Assembly: GCA_904419785.1 (NCBI GenBank)
Contig: CAJFSY010000008.1
Coordinates: 1-64,000, forward strand
Source of the DNA: an uncultured Neglectibacter sp.
GTDB taxonomy: Bacteria; Bacillota; Clostridia; Oscillospirales; Acutalibacteraceae
Direction of reading: 5' to 3'
DNA length: 64,000 nucleotides
The notes beneath the pieces were generated by a model that saw only the letters and a list, made by a program, of their open reading frames with translations, made no database searches and had not been told where the DNA came from. Made by a program: the position numbers and the translations under genes. Within the stretch, counting starts at the first letter, position 1; the number at the start of each line of letters is the position of its first letter. Shown here piece after piece: positions 20,081 through 31,863 of this stretch.

Positions 20081-20327
20081 ATAAAAAACCCTCCTTTCGA
20101 GGTTCTATCCCTTGCGAGAAAACATTATACCTTAAAGCCTGCGCTTATGTCAACACCATTTTTACAAGGTTTTTCGGGCAAAAGAAAGATTTTTTTCCGA
20201 CCCCTTTCTAAAAAGTTGTTCTTTAAAGGGCAACAAACAGCAGATTTTCAAGGATTAATGAAAAACACCACAAGGTCTTGTGCTTTTTTATGAGAGGTGT
20301 AAGACCTGGAAAAAGGGGGAAAAAAAT

Positions 20328-20356
20328 TTGAAAAAAATCGGGAACTATGATATACT
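20328..20356 (+). promoter_or_regulatory. dnaA promoter (TTGAAA-N17-TATACT)
   Basis: Near-consensus sigma-A promoter 106 nt upstream of the proposed TTG start. Confidence 0.7.
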
Positions 20357-20462
20357 TTCAGCTGAGTATCGTCCTTTTGAGAGAATGCCCCAAAAGGACG
20401 AAGTTTGGGAAATGAAGCGGGACAGCCCGCAAAAGATTGCGTTTACTTGGAGGGGAATCAAT

Positions 20463-21785
20463 TTGGATTCATTCGATCAGGCTTGGGAGCTCATCTGCCA
20501 GTTTTGCAAATCAAATATCACGGAGGTGGCCTACAACACCTGGTTCAGCCGTTTGAAACCGGTAAGTCTGGATTTTGACCGGGCTACGGCCATCATCGAG
20601 GCCCCCAACGAGTTTCACAAGCAAACGCTTCTGCGGTGTTACAGCGACCTTTTGCGGGAGGCTTTCGAAAATGTGTTCGGCGGCGGGATCTCCTTTCAGA
20701 TCTGCGTCCACGAAGAACTAAAAGTCCAACAGCAGCAACAGCCCCAGGAAGACACCATGGACCAGGACGACTATGAGCTGAACTTCGACACGTTCGTGGT
20801 AGGACCTTCCAACCGGTTTGCCCACGCGGCCTGCCAGGCCGTGGCGGCCAAGCCTGCCTTGCTGTATAACCCGCTGTTTATCTATGGAAGCTCGGGATTG
20901 GGAAAGACACACTTGCTCAACGCTGTGGCCAAGGAGTTCAAAAAGAATTTTCCAGACCGCTCCGTGATCTACATCAAGTGCGAAGATTTTACAAACGAGA
21001 TCATTGAGGCCATCTCCCGGGGTACTACAGCGGCCTTCCGGGAAAAATACCGCAGAGCCGACTTGTTCCTGGTGGACGATATCCAGTTTATCGCCGGAAA
21101 GAACTCCACCCAGGAAGAGTTCTTCCATACCTTTAATACGCTTTACGAAGCAAAAAAGCAGATCGTGCTCACATCAGACCGTCCGCCCCGTGACATCGCC
21201 ACGCTGGAGGACCGTTTGAAAACACGGTTTGAATGGGGCCTTACCGCCGATGTGCAAGCTCCCGATTTTGAGACGCGCATCGCCATCATCGCCCGGAAAG
21301 CCGAGAGCCTGCATCTGGACATCCCAGAATCGGTGTGCGAATATATCGCAAACAAATTAAAGAGCAACATCCGCCAGCTGGAAGGCGCCGTGAAAAAACT
21401 GCGGGCCTACCATCTGCTGGAAAACAAGCCCATCAACATTGCCACAGCCCAGGCGGCTATCAGCGATATCATCAACAACAGCCAGCCTACTCCCGTTACC
21501 GTGGACAAGATCATTGAGGAAGTGGCCCGCACCTATGGGGGCATCACTCCCGACGATATCCGCTCGCAAAAGCGCAACGCCAATATCTCCAAAGCGCGGC
21601 AGGTCTCCATGTACATCGTGCGGGAGATCACTCAAATGTCCATGGTGGAGATCGGCCAGACTTTCGGCGGGCGGGACCACTCTACAGTGGTATACGCCGT
21701 GCGCCAGGTGGAGAAGGACCTGAAAAAGGACCCCCACACCAAAGCCATGGTGGACGATATCATTAAGAACATCCGGGACCGTTGA
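20463..21785 (+). CDS. dnaA: chromosomal replication initiator DnaA
   Basis: Domain I (LDSFDQAWELICQFCKSNITEVAYNTWFSRL), AAA+ GSSGLGKTHLLNA, domain IV GGRDHSTVVYA; TTG start with GGAGGGGA RBS. Confidence 0.95.
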   Translation: MDSFDQAWELICQFCKSNITEVAYNTWFSRLKPVSLDFDRATAIIEAPNEFHKQTLLRCYSDLLREAFENVFGGGISFQICVHEELKVQQQQQPQEDTMDQDDYELNFDTFVVGPSNRFAHAACQAVAAKPALLYNPLFIYGSSGLGKTHLLNAVAKEFKKNFPDRSVIYIKCEDFTNEIIEAISRGTTAAFREKYRRADLFLVDDIQFIAGKNSTQEEFFHTFNTLYEAKKQIVLTSDRPPRDIATLEDRLKTRFEWGLTADVQAPDFETRIAIIARKAESLHLDIPESVCEYIANKLKSNIRQLEGAVKKLRAYHLLENKPINIATAQAAISDIINNSQPTPVTVDKIIEEVARTYGGITPDDIRSQKRNANISKARQVSMYIVREITQMSMVEIGQTFGGRDHSTVVYAVRQVEKDLKKDPHTKAMVDDIIKNIRDR

Positions 21786-21831
21786 GTCCCCAGCTTTTTG
21801 GAACCTGAAAAGGATTGGAACAGTCGGCGGT

Positions 21832-21878
21832 TCCCCCGCTGGTCTCCCCCGCAGCTTCGGGAGGGGGCCGGCGGGGGA
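21832..21878 (+). terminator. GC-rich hairpin terminator downstream of dnaA
   Basis: TCCCCCGCTGG-TCT-CCCCC / GGGGG-CCG-GCGGGGGA stem; T-run follows shortly after. Confidence 0.65.
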
Positions 21879-21954
21879 TTCCGGGAGCTTTTTTCCCTTT
21901 TTCCGGGCCATGTATTTTGGTCCGGAACGCTCTGTTCCATATTTTTTTTAGCCA

Positions 21955-22155
21955 AAAAGTTTTCCACACTTTCTTTCACATTCCCTCCACATGAATTCAC
22001 ACGCTGTTGAATGTGAAAAACTTTTTTCTCCGCCTCCACGGTTTCTCCACAGGAGGTTTTGAAAAACTTTCCAGGCAAAAAATCAAGCCGGCTGTGGGTT
22101 TCCAAAACTTTTCCACAAATTCACAGCCCCTACTACTACTTCTAAATCTAAGATA
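21955..22155 (+). other. oriC: oriC: DnaA-box cluster plus DnaA-trio-like unwinding element
   Basis: TTTTCCACA at 21960-21968 and 22109-22117, TTCTCCACA 22043-22051, CCCTCCACA 21983-21991, inverted TGTGGGTTT 22093-22101 and TGTGAAAAA 22012-22020, then CTACTACTACTTCTA 22130-22144. Confidence 0.85.
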
Positions 22156-22218
22156 TAAAAGAAAGGATAAAAAGGCCGGGCTCGGTTCTAGCCCTCCCCC
22201 GGCCGGAAAGGGATCCCT

Positions 22219-23322
22219 ATGAAATTCACAGTGAACAAAAGCGACATTACCGAAGCCGTTGGGAATATCCAGCGGGCCGTTTCCACAAAAACATCCATCC
22301 CGGCTTTGGAAGGCATCCTTCTGGGGGCTGGTGACCAAGGTTTAGAGCTGTGCGCTTACGATCTAGAATTAGGGATCACCACTGTGATCCCCGCCCAAGT
22401 GGCTGAACCGGGCAAAGCTGTGCTGAGCGCCAAGATATTCTCCGATATCGTCCGGAGAACTCCCGCTGAGACCATCACCATCACAGTGGATGAGAAAAAT
22501 ATGGCCAGTTTAGAGAGCGGTTACAGCCGGTTCTCTATTATCGGCATTCCCGCGGAAGAATTTCCCGAACTGCCCAAACTGACAGATTCCACCCAGTTTT
22601 CCATGGCATCCAGCGTGCTGAAAAGCATGATCCGCCAAACTTTGTTCGCCATAGCTGAAAGCGACGCAAAACCCATCCATCAGGGAAGCTTATTCAACTT
22701 GGAAAACGGTGTGCTGGACGTGGTCAGTGTAGACGGTTACCGTTTGGCCAAACGCAGCGAGCCTTTGAACTTCCAGGAAGATCTGAATTTCGTGGTGCCC
22801 GGCAAAACGCTCAGCGAGATTTTAAAGCTTTTGAAAGACAGCGATGACCCGGTAGAAATTTCCGCCGGGAGAAGGCATATCCTTTTTAAGATCGATAACT
22901 ACACTGTGATTTCCAGCCTGCTGGAAGGGGAATTCCTCAATTATAAGGCGGCCATCCCCCCGGACAGCCAGACGGAAGTAGTTTTAAAGACCCGGGAAGC
23001 CATCGACAGCGTAGAACGGGTGTCTCTGCTGATCACCGACCGGCTGAAAAGCCCTGTGCGGTGTGTTTTTTCCGATAACGAAGTGAAAATGAACTGCACC
23101 ACTTCCATGGGACGGGCAAGCGACCAGATCGATGTGGAAATGATCGGGCAGGATGTAGAGATCGGCTTTAACAACCGCTATCTGCTGGAAGCCTTGCGGA
23201 ATACCGAGTGCGACGAGGTAAAAATCCAGCTGGGCGGACCTTTGAGCCCCATGAAAGTTGTGCCGAAAGAAGGAGACAGCTTCCTGTTTTTGGTACTGCC
23301 CGTGCGGTTGAAGAGCGAATAA
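22219..23322 (+). CDS. dnaN: DNA polymerase III subunit beta
   Basis: MKFTVNKSDITEAVGNIQRAVSTKTSIPALEGILL; C-terminal LVLPVRL. Confidence 0.97.
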   Translation: MKFTVNKSDITEAVGNIQRAVSTKTSIPALEGILLGAGDQGLELCAYDLELGITTVIPAQVAEPGKAVLSAKIFSDIVRRTPAETITITVDEKNMASLESGYSRFSIIGIPAEEFPELPKLTDSTQFSMASSVLKSMIRQTLFAIAESDAKPIHQGSLFNLENGVLDVVSVDGYRLAKRSEPLNFQEDLNFVVPGKTLSEILKLLKDSDDPVEISAGRRHILFKIDNYTVISSLLEGEFLNYKAAIPPDSQTEVVLKTREAIDSVERVSLLITDRLKSPVRCVFSDNEVKMNCTTSMGRASDQIDVEMIGQDVEIGFNNRYLLEALRNTECDEVKIQLGGPLSPMKVVPKEGDSFLFLVLPVRLKSE

Positions 23323-23332
23323 GGAGCGGCTT

Positions 23333-23548
23333 ATGGAACAAATACCCATTACAACAGAATTTATTCGGCTGGATTCTTTTCTTAAACTTACCGGCATGGT
23401 GGACACCGGCGGCCAGGCAAAAGTGATGATCCAGGAAGGCCAGGTCAAAGTCAACGGGGAAGTCTGCACCATGCGGGGCAAAAAGCTTTATCCCGGCGAC
23501 AAAGCCTCCCTGCTGGGAAAAGAATTCCAAACAGTCCAAGGAAAGTAA
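23333..23548 (+). CDS. S4 domain RNA-binding protein YaaA/RlbA
   Basis: IRLDSFLKLTGMVDTGGQAKVMIQEGQVKVNGEVCTMRGKKL; between dnaN and recF. Confidence 0.92.
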   Translation: MEQIPITTEFIRLDSFLKLTGMVDTGGQAKVMIQEGQVKVNGEVCTMRGKKLYPGDKASLLGKEFQTVQGK

Positions 23549-23558
23549 GGGTCGCGCC

Positions 23559-24695
23559 ATGATCGTCACCCGCCTGGCCTACGAGGGCTTTCGGAATTTG
23601 AAAGACAACGCCATACAGCCCTGTGAGGGCGTCAATGTGATCTACGGCGACAATGCCCAGGGCAAAACCAACCTTTTGGAAGGTCTTTGGCTCTTTACGG
23701 GAGGCCACTCTTTCAGGGGAGCGAAAGACACAGAACTGCCCCGGCTGGACCCAGCTACCGGAGAAAACAGCCCCATCGCTTCCCTTTCCCTGGATTTTTT
23801 CAGTGAAGGAAGGGAACAAACCGCTGTGCTGCGCCTGGAAAACGGCCGTCGCAGCTCGGTGATCAACGGGGTGAAGAAAAAAACAGGCTCTGCCTTGGTG
23901 GGCAAAGTCTGCGCGGTGATCTTTTCCCCGGAGCACCTGCTTTTGATAAAGCAAGGGCCTTCCCGTCGAAGGGGATTTTTGGATGGCGCTTTGTGCCAGC
24001 TGCGCCCCACCTATGCTTCCACCCTGCATGTGTATCACCGGGCGCTGGCCCAGCGAAACGCTTTGCTGAAAGATATCGGCCGTTTCCCGGAACTCCACGA
24101 CACTTTGGAAGTTTGGGACGCCAGGCTTTCAAAGCTTGGGGTAGCCGTTATGGAAGAACGGCGGCGGTACGTAGAGAATGTAGCTCCCAGAGCGGCGGAA
24201 GTGTACCAAGGCATTTCCCGGGGAAAGGAAGCTTTGTCCCTAACTTACGCTCCCTCTCCCAAACCTCCGGCAGCAGAGTGCTCTACCGAAGAATGGGAGG
24301 AAGCGTTCCGGGAAGAACTGCGCCGAGCTGAAAAAAGCGATATCCGGTCGGGGTTCACTTCTGTAGGGCCTCACCGGGACGATCTGGAAATTTCCCTTTC
24401 CGGCTTGTCCGCCAGGATGTACGGTTCCCAGGGACAGCAGCGCAGCACCGTGTTGGCTTTGAAACTGGCAGAAGCCCAGACGCTTTCAGAACTTTCCGGG
24501 GAAACACCCATCGTTCTGCTGGACGATGTGATGAGTGAACTGGACCAAAGCCGGCAGGATTATTTGCTGAACCATCTTCATGGACGGCAGGTGTTCGTCA
24601 CTTGCTGCAGCCCGGAAACAGTCAGTTTGCAAGAAACAGGGAAACGGTTCCGTGTAGAAGCCGGAGAAGTGTTCGAGGAAACTGTGGGAGAGTGA
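23559..24695 (+). CDS. recF: DNA replication/repair protein RecF
   Basis: YEGFRNLKD, YGDNAQGKTNLLEGLWLFTGGHSFR. Confidence 0.96.
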   Translation: MIVTRLAYEGFRNLKDNAIQPCEGVNVIYGDNAQGKTNLLEGLWLFTGGHSFRGAKDTELPRLDPATGENSPIASLSLDFFSEGREQTAVLRLENGRRSSVINGVKKKTGSALVGKVCAVIFSPEHLLLIKQGPSRRRGFLDGALCQLRPTYASTLHVYHRALAQRNALLKDIGRFPELHDTLEVWDARLSKLGVAVMEERRRYVENVAPRAAEVYQGISRGKEALSLTYAPSPKPPAAECSTEEWEEAFREELRRAEKSDIRSGFTSVGPHRDDLEISLSGLSARMYGSQGQQRSTVLALKLAEAQTLSELSGETPIVLLDDVMSELDQSRQDYLLNHLHGRQVFVTCCSPETVSLQETGKRFRVEAGEVFEETVGE

Positions 24696-24747
24696 TCGTA
24701 ACAAAAACGCCCCTCGCCGGAAAAATTTGAGGGCTTTGGAGGTTATC

Positions 24748-25023
24748 ATGTACTTGCACTTGGGACAAGATACCATTGTGAACGAACGGGAGATCATAGG
24801 CGTGTTCGATATGGACAATTCTACGATCTCCCGGCACACCCGGGAGTTTCTTTCCAAGGCCCAACGGGAAGGACGGGTAGTAAACGTTTCGATGGAACTG
24901 CCAAAGTCTTTTATCGTGTGCCGATCAAACGGACGGGAGACCGTTTATATCTCCCAGATCTCCACCGCTACCCTGCTGCGCCGGGCATCCGGCAAGCCGG
25001 GGGCTGTTTTGGGCGGTTGGTGA
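24748..25023 (+). CDS. remB: RemA/RemB family (DUF370) regulator
   Basis: MYLHLGQDTIVNEREIIGVFDMDNSTISRHTREFL; between recF and gyrB. Confidence 0.85.
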   Translation: MYLHLGQDTIVNEREIIGVFDMDNSTISRHTREFLSKAQREGRVVNVSMELPKSFIVCRSNGRETVYISQISTATLLRRASGKPGAVLGGW

Positions 25024-25036
25024 GTTTTTTAGATTT

Positions 25037-26041
25037 ATGGGAAAGGCTGGTATCGTTATGCAGTATTTTGGAGTACCCACATGCCCCTATTGCAAAAAAA
25101 GGGTCAATTTGATCCGCACCTGGTCTTTAAAGCGCCAGGGCGAGTATCAATGCCCCCGGTGCGGCGGCATTTCCAACATCTTTTTGTCCCCGCTGGTGTA
25201 TGTGTTCGCTTTGTTGGCGGTATTTTCCGGCGGCGCGGTGTATTTCTTCCACAAGTTCATTTTGGATGACGTAGGGCTTACCACCTGTTTGCAGGTGCTT
25301 ATCCCCTTTGTGTTGTTTTTCCTGCTGAGCTTGTTCATGGTTTATTTGGCCAAACCTGTCATCAAACGCGTATCACGGGAAGAGAACGGCAAGAAAAAGC
25401 AGGGCCGCCCCACAGGAGTGGAAGGCCGCCGCTCTTCGGGCAGTTCAGGGCAGACCGGGCAAATTTACGTCGATCAGGAGGACTATCTGCCTCAAAAGGA
25501 TTACCGCACAGGGCCTTTGCCCCAAAGCAGGCCTGTGAACGCTCCCGCGCCACAGGCGGTAAGGGGGAACGTCCAGCCTACAGCGGTGCTTCCTCAGGAG
25601 CCCCGGCGGAATCCCGCTTCTTCTGTTCAGCGGCGGCAGTCATTGCAAAATACCGCCCAGCAGAGACCGGTGCGCCAGCCCGCCTCCTCGCAGAATCCCC
25701 AGGCTCAGGGACGTGTGCCCGCAGCCCGGCAGCAAGCTGCCTCACCGGCCCAGCCAGCCAGGTCTGTTTCCCGGGCCTCTCAGCAGGCGACATCCTCTCC
25801 TGCTATGTCCCAGCGCCAGTCCCCGGCGGCTTGGCCCCAAGTCCAGCAGCCTGTTTCCCGCCAGCCCATGCCCAGCGCTCATGGAGGTTCTACCCAGGAG
25901 CCCCGGCGGGCGTCTCATGTGGTCAGCAGCGTAGAGTTCCCCAGAGTGGACAGCGACTTTTTCGCCAAATACGACGACCCCTCTTATGTGGAGCGCCGTT
26001 TGAAAGAGCTTCAGTCTAAGGATGGGAACGATTCCAAATAA
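25037..26041 (+). CDS. hypothetical membrane protein: N-terminal zinc ribbon, two TM segments, long P/Q/R/S-rich tail
   Basis: CPYCKKRVN...CPRCGGIS four-Cys motif, two hydrophobic segments, low-complexity C-terminal half ending in a short charged motif. Confidence 0.7.
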   Translation: MGKAGIVMQYFGVPTCPYCKKRVNLIRTWSLKRQGEYQCPRCGGISNIFLSPLVYVFALLAVFSGGAVYFFHKFILDDVGLTTCLQVLIPFVLFFLLSLFMVYLAKPVIKRVSREENGKKKQGRPTGVEGRRSSGSSGQTGQIYVDQEDYLPQKDYRTGPLPQSRPVNAPAPQAVRGNVQPTAVLPQEPRRNPASSVQRRQSLQNTAQQRPVRQPASSQNPQAQGRVPAARQQAASPAQPARSVSRASQQATSSPAMSQRQSPAAWPQVQQPVSRQPMPSAHGGSTQEPRRASHVVSSVEFPRVDSDFFAKYDDPSYVERRLKELQSKDGNDSK

Positions 26042-26066
26042 GGGCAGCCAAAAGCCAGCTTTCCGC

Positions 26067-26105
26067 CCGGAAAACCTCGAAAAAGCGGGGTTTCCGGGTT
26101 TTCTT
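26067..26105 (+). terminator. intrinsic terminator upstream of gyrB
   Basis: CCCGGAAAACC...GGGGTTTCCGGG followed by TTTTCTTTT. Confidence 0.7.
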
Positions 26106-26131
26106 TTCCAAGGTTTTCGAAGCTTTTTATG

Positions 26132-26160
26132 TTTACAACAAACGGAAAATCTGATATACT
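26132..26160 (+). promoter_or_regulatory. gyrB promoter (TTTACA-N17-TATACT)
   Basis: Near-consensus sigma-A promoter 121 nt upstream of the gyrB start. Confidence 0.75.
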
Positions 26161-26268
26161 AATAAATAGCTATAAATTGATTTTTTTATGTCAGTGCAGG
26201 GTAATTCACAAGCCCCCAAGCCCCCTAGGATCGTCCCTTTCGGGTGTGGGGGCGGGCGTTTCCTTTAG

Positions 26269-28266
<1,998 letters not shown>

Positions 28267-28357
28267 CCGCCCCAACCGGGAGGTTCTCCACGGATTTTGA
28301 AAAGCCTGTGGAAATGTCTCCACCCAGTTTAAGATTACATTCGCAAAGGAAATTCCT

Positions 28358-28864
28358 ATGGCATCCTTTCAATTTTCCTATACGTTGACACAGCAGGAAG
28401 TCTACGACGGCCTGCGGCTCTCTGGGGTGTATAAGCAGAGCGGCAAACGGGCTATCATCGAATCCGTGCTGCTGGGCGTGTTTTTCCTGTTTTTCCTCGT
28501 TTCTTTCCTGCTGGAATGGGACGCTTTCGATTTGGGCATGACACTGGTCGCCGGCGTGGTGATTCTAGTGCTGAACCTGGTGCCCAGGCTGGATATGAAG
28601 CGCAAAGCGAAACAGGGGCTGCGTGACGTGAAACTGCGGCTTTACGCCAAAAAAGCGTATATCGATACAAAAGCCGGAAGCCAGTCCATCGATTTGGACG
28701 GCTCAGCCGCCATCAAAGCGGTAAAAGGCAAGGAAGGCCAGCTGGTCACAGCCCTGCTGCCGGAAGGCGGGCTGCTCATCATCCCTGTGCGGGCCATTCC
28801 AAAAGAGATACGGGGCCAGGTGCTGAACCTTCTGCTTCAGTCCGGCCGAAACGATTCTGAATAA
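28358..28864 (+). CDS. YcxB-like membrane protein
   Basis: Two TM segments then a YcxB-type C-terminal domain (LVTALLPEGGLLIIPVRAIPKE). Confidence 0.65.
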   Translation: MASFQFSYTLTQQEVYDGLRLSGVYKQSGKRAIIESVLLGVFFLFFLVSFLLEWDAFDLGMTLVAGVVILVLNLVPRLDMKRKAKQGLRDVKLRLYAKKAYIDTKAGSQSIDLDGSAAIKAVKGKEGQLVTALLPEGGLLIIPVRAIPKEIRGQVLNLLLQSGRNDSE

Positions 28865-28920
28865 ACCAAAGCAACTTAGGCTATCAGTTTGCCCCTGGGG
28901 CAAGAAAGGCAGTATGACCC

Positions 28921-31488
28921 ATGGACCATGAAAATTCCGAGATCATAAAGGAAGAAGCCGGCGGGCGCGTTATCGACGTGAGCCTGCGCAAAGAGATGGA
29001 GAAATCCTTTTTGGATTATTCCATGTCTGTTATCGTGCAGCGTGCCCTGCCCGACGTGCGGGACGGCTTGAAGCCAGTTCACCGGCGTATCCTCTACACC
29101 ATGTATGAAAAGACCCTGTGGCCCGAAAAGCCCTACCGCAAGTGCGCCGATACGGTGGGCGCGGTACTGGGGCAGTATCACCCCCACGGCGACGCCTCTG
29201 TTTACGACGCCATGGTGCGCCTGGCCCAGGATTTCTCCATGCGCTATATGCTGGTGGACGGCCACGGCAACTTCGGCTCTATCGACGGCGACCCCCCTGC
29301 CGCCTACCGTTACACCGAGGCCCGTATGAACAAGCTCTCGGTGGAGATGCTGCAGGATATCGATAAAGACACGGTGGATTTCATCCCCAACTACGATGAC
29401 CGCTTGAAAGAGCCCACTGTGCTGCCCAGCCATTTCCCCAACATCCTGGTGAACGGCTCCACAGGTATCGCCGTGGGCATGGCTACCAATATCCCTCCCC
29501 ACAACATGGGAGAGGTCATCGATGGCATGTGCGCCTATATTGACAATCCCGATGCCACACTGGAAGAGCTGATGGAGCACATCAAAGGGCCGGACTTCCC
29601 CACCGGCGGCATCGTTATGGGCCGCAGCGGTATCCGGGCGGCTTACGCCACCGGCCGGGGACGCATCACTGTCCGCGCCCGGGCGGAGATCGAAGAAAAC
29701 GAGAAAACCGGGCGCAGTAAGATCATCGTCACCGAGCTGCCCTATCAGGTGAACAAAGCCCGTTTGATCGAAAGCATCGCCGATTTGGTAAAAGATAAGC
29801 GCATCGAGGGCATCTCCAACATCGACGACCACTCCGACCGGAACGGTATGCATATCGTCATCGACATAAAGCGTGACGCTTCTGCCCAGATCGTTTTGAA
29901 CCATCTGTTTTCTTATACCCAGCTGCAAACCACCTTTGGCGTCATCATGCTTGCCATCGTAGACGGCGAGCCCAAGATGCTGAACCTGAAGCAGATTTTG
30001 GAAGAATATGTGAAGTTTCAGCTGGAAGTTGTTACCCGCCGCACCCAGTACGATTTGAAAAAGGCCCAGGACCGCGCCCATATCCTGGAAGGCTTGAAAA
30101 AGGCCATCGATATCGTGGACGAGATCATCGCCACCATCCGGGCATGCAAAGGCGGCCGGCCCGAAGCCAAGCTGGCTTTGATGGAGCATTTCGGCTTTGA
30201 CGATTTGCAAGCCGACGCCATCTGCAAGTTCCAGTTGGGCCAGCTTGCCGGGCTGGAGATTTTGAAGATCGAGAGCGAACTGGACCAGCTCCACGCCCAC
30301 ATCGCCGACCTGAACGAGATCCTGGCCAGCGAGGGACGCCGTCTCGCCATCGTCAAGGACGAAGCTTTGGAAATGAAGCGGAAGTTCTCTGACGAGCGCC
30401 GCACCGAGATCGCCGCCATCAGCGGAGAAGTGGATATCGAGGATTTAATTCCCCAGGAAGAGTGTGTGCTGACCATGACCAACTTCGGTTACGTCAAGCG
30501 CCAGAAAACCGACGATTATCACCAGCAGAAGCGGGGTGGCCGGGGTGTCAACGGTATGAACCGCCGGGAAGAGGACGTGGCCACCGAGATATTCGTCACC
30601 GGCAGCCACGATTATGTGATGTTCTTCTCTACCCTGGGCCGTGTGTATAAGCTGAAATGCTACGAAGTGCCGGAAGGCTCCCGCACCAGCCGGGGCATGA
30701 ACATCAAGAACCTGCTGCCTCTCCAGCCGGAAGAGCGCATCAGTTCCATGATCCGGGTGACAGACTTTGACGAGGACAAGTACCTGGTGATGGTCACCAC
30801 CAACGGCGTGATCAAGCGCACCAAGCTTTCCGCTTATGATACCGCCCGCAAAGGCGGCCTGATCGCCATCGACCTGGACGAAGGGGATTCCCTGTGCTGG
30901 GTGCGTGTCACCAGCGGCAGCGACGATTTGATCGTGGCAACCAAAAAGGGTATGGCTATCCGGTTCCACGAGACAGAGGTCCGGGAGCTTTCCCGTACTG
31001 CCCGAGGCGTGCGGGTGATGAAGCTGGATGAAGGCGACTGCATTGTTGGCATGTCCATCCTGCGCGAGGGCGGTTTGGTGCTCACCGTGACTGAGACCGG
31101 CTTCGGACGGCTTTCCGCTCCGGAGAATTACCGTGTCCAGAAACGCGGCGGCAAGGGCCTTTTGAACTATCACACTGAGAAGTTCGGTGATGTGGCCGCC
31201 ATCAAGGTGGTGGATATGGACGACGACGTGATCCTCATTTCCGAGGACGGCGTGATCATCCGCATCGCCGCCAGTTCCATTCGTGTGTGCGCCCGTCCCA
31301 GCAAAGGCGTGCGGGTGATGAAGCTTGCGGAAGGCAGCAAAGTGGTCACCCTGGCCCGCGTGCCTCACGAAGAGGGCGAAGTAGACCAGGTGGATATCGA
31401 GGACGACGGCACCGCCGACGAGGGCGGCGACACTCCCGACTTGCCGGAGGAAGAGTCTGAGGATATGCCCCAGGAGACAGAAGAATAA
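28921..31488 (+). CDS. gyrA: DNA gyrase subunit A
   Basis: [30 protein letters not shown]; GyrA box QKRGGRG. Confidence 0.97.
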   Translation: MDHENSEIIKEEAGGRVIDVSLRKEMEKSFLDYSMSVIVQRALPDVRDGLKPVHRRILYTMYEKTLWPEKPYRKCADTVGAVLGQYHPHGDASVYDAMVRLAQDFSMRYMLVDGHGNFGSIDGDPPAAYRYTEARMNKLSVEMLQDIDKDTVDFIPNYDDRLKEPTVLPSHFPNILVNGSTGIAVGMATNIPPHNMGEVIDGMCAYIDNPDATLEELMEHIKGPDFPTGGIVMGRSGIRAAYATGRGRITVRARAEIEENEKTGRSKIIVTELPYQVNKARLIESIADLVKDKRIEGISNIDDHSDRNGMHIVIDIKRDASAQIVLNHLFSYTQLQTTFGVIMLAIVDGEPKMLNLKQILEEYVKFQLEVVTRRTQYDLKKAQDRAHILEGLKKAIDIVDEIIATIRACKGGRPEAKLALMEHFGFDDLQADAICKFQLGQLAGLEILKIESELDQLHAHIADLNEILASEGRRLAIVKDEALEMKRKFSDERRTEIAAISGEVDIEDLIPQEECVLTMTNFGYVKRQKTDDYHQQKRGGRGVNGMNRREEDVATEIFVTGSHDYVMFFSTLGRVYKLKCYEVPEGSRTSRGMNIKNLLPLQPEERISSMIRVTDFDEDKYLVMVTTNGVIKRTKLSAYDTARKGGLIAIDLDEGDSLCWVRVTSGSDDLIVATKKGMAIRFHETEVRELSRTARGVRVMKLDEGDCIVGMSILREGGLVLTVTETGFGRLSAPENYRVQKRGGKGLLNYHTEKFGDVAAIKVVDMDDDVILISEDGVIIRIAASSIRVCARPSKGVRVMKLAEGSKVVTLARVPHEEGEVDQVDIEDDGTADEGGDTPDLPEEESEDMPQETEE

Positions 31489-31515
31489 AAAAGGCCCCCT
31501 TTCGGGAGCCGGTGA

Positions 31516-31552
31516 CAAGAGCGTTTTCCAAACAAGGAGACGCTCTTTTTTA
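31516..31552. terminator. intrinsic terminator between gyrA and the HTH gene
   Basis: AAGAGCGT...ACGCTCTTTTTT. Confidence 0.75.
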
Positions 31553-31753
31553 TTCCTCCGTAAAACGAAACAGCTGGTTGGGAGTACACTCCAGGAGTTG
31601 GCACAGGGCCTCAATATTCTCATAGCGAATAGATTTTGTTTCGTTGTTGACCATCCGGTTAAAGTTCTGATAACTCATGCCAAGCTGTTTGTAAAGCCAG
31701 TATTTTGTTTTTCCCCGCTGTTCTAACAAACGGAGCACATCTAGTGTAATCAT
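31550..31753 (-). CDS. small XRE/Cro-type HTH regulator (67 aa)
   Basis: YKQLGMSYQNFNRMVNNETKSIRYENIEALCQLLECTPNQLF. Confidence 0.85.
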   Translation of the reverse strand: MITLDVLRLLEQRGKTKYWLYKQLGMSYQNFNRMVNNETKSIRYENIEALCQLLECTPNQLFRFTEE

Positions 31754-31863
31754 ATGTTATTTCTCCATCCCTTATGGTTTTATGAGATAATCTCACAGTT
31801 TTCCCCTTTACATGTAGATTATTGCATTATATAATGCAAATATGCTATAAATGGTGATGGAGA

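Noticed and set aside
24208-24226. Noc-binding-site-like CATTTCCCGGGGAAAG in recF
   Set aside because: Contains an extra G relative to ATTTCCCGGGAAAT, so the dyad is broken; probably chance in coding sequence.
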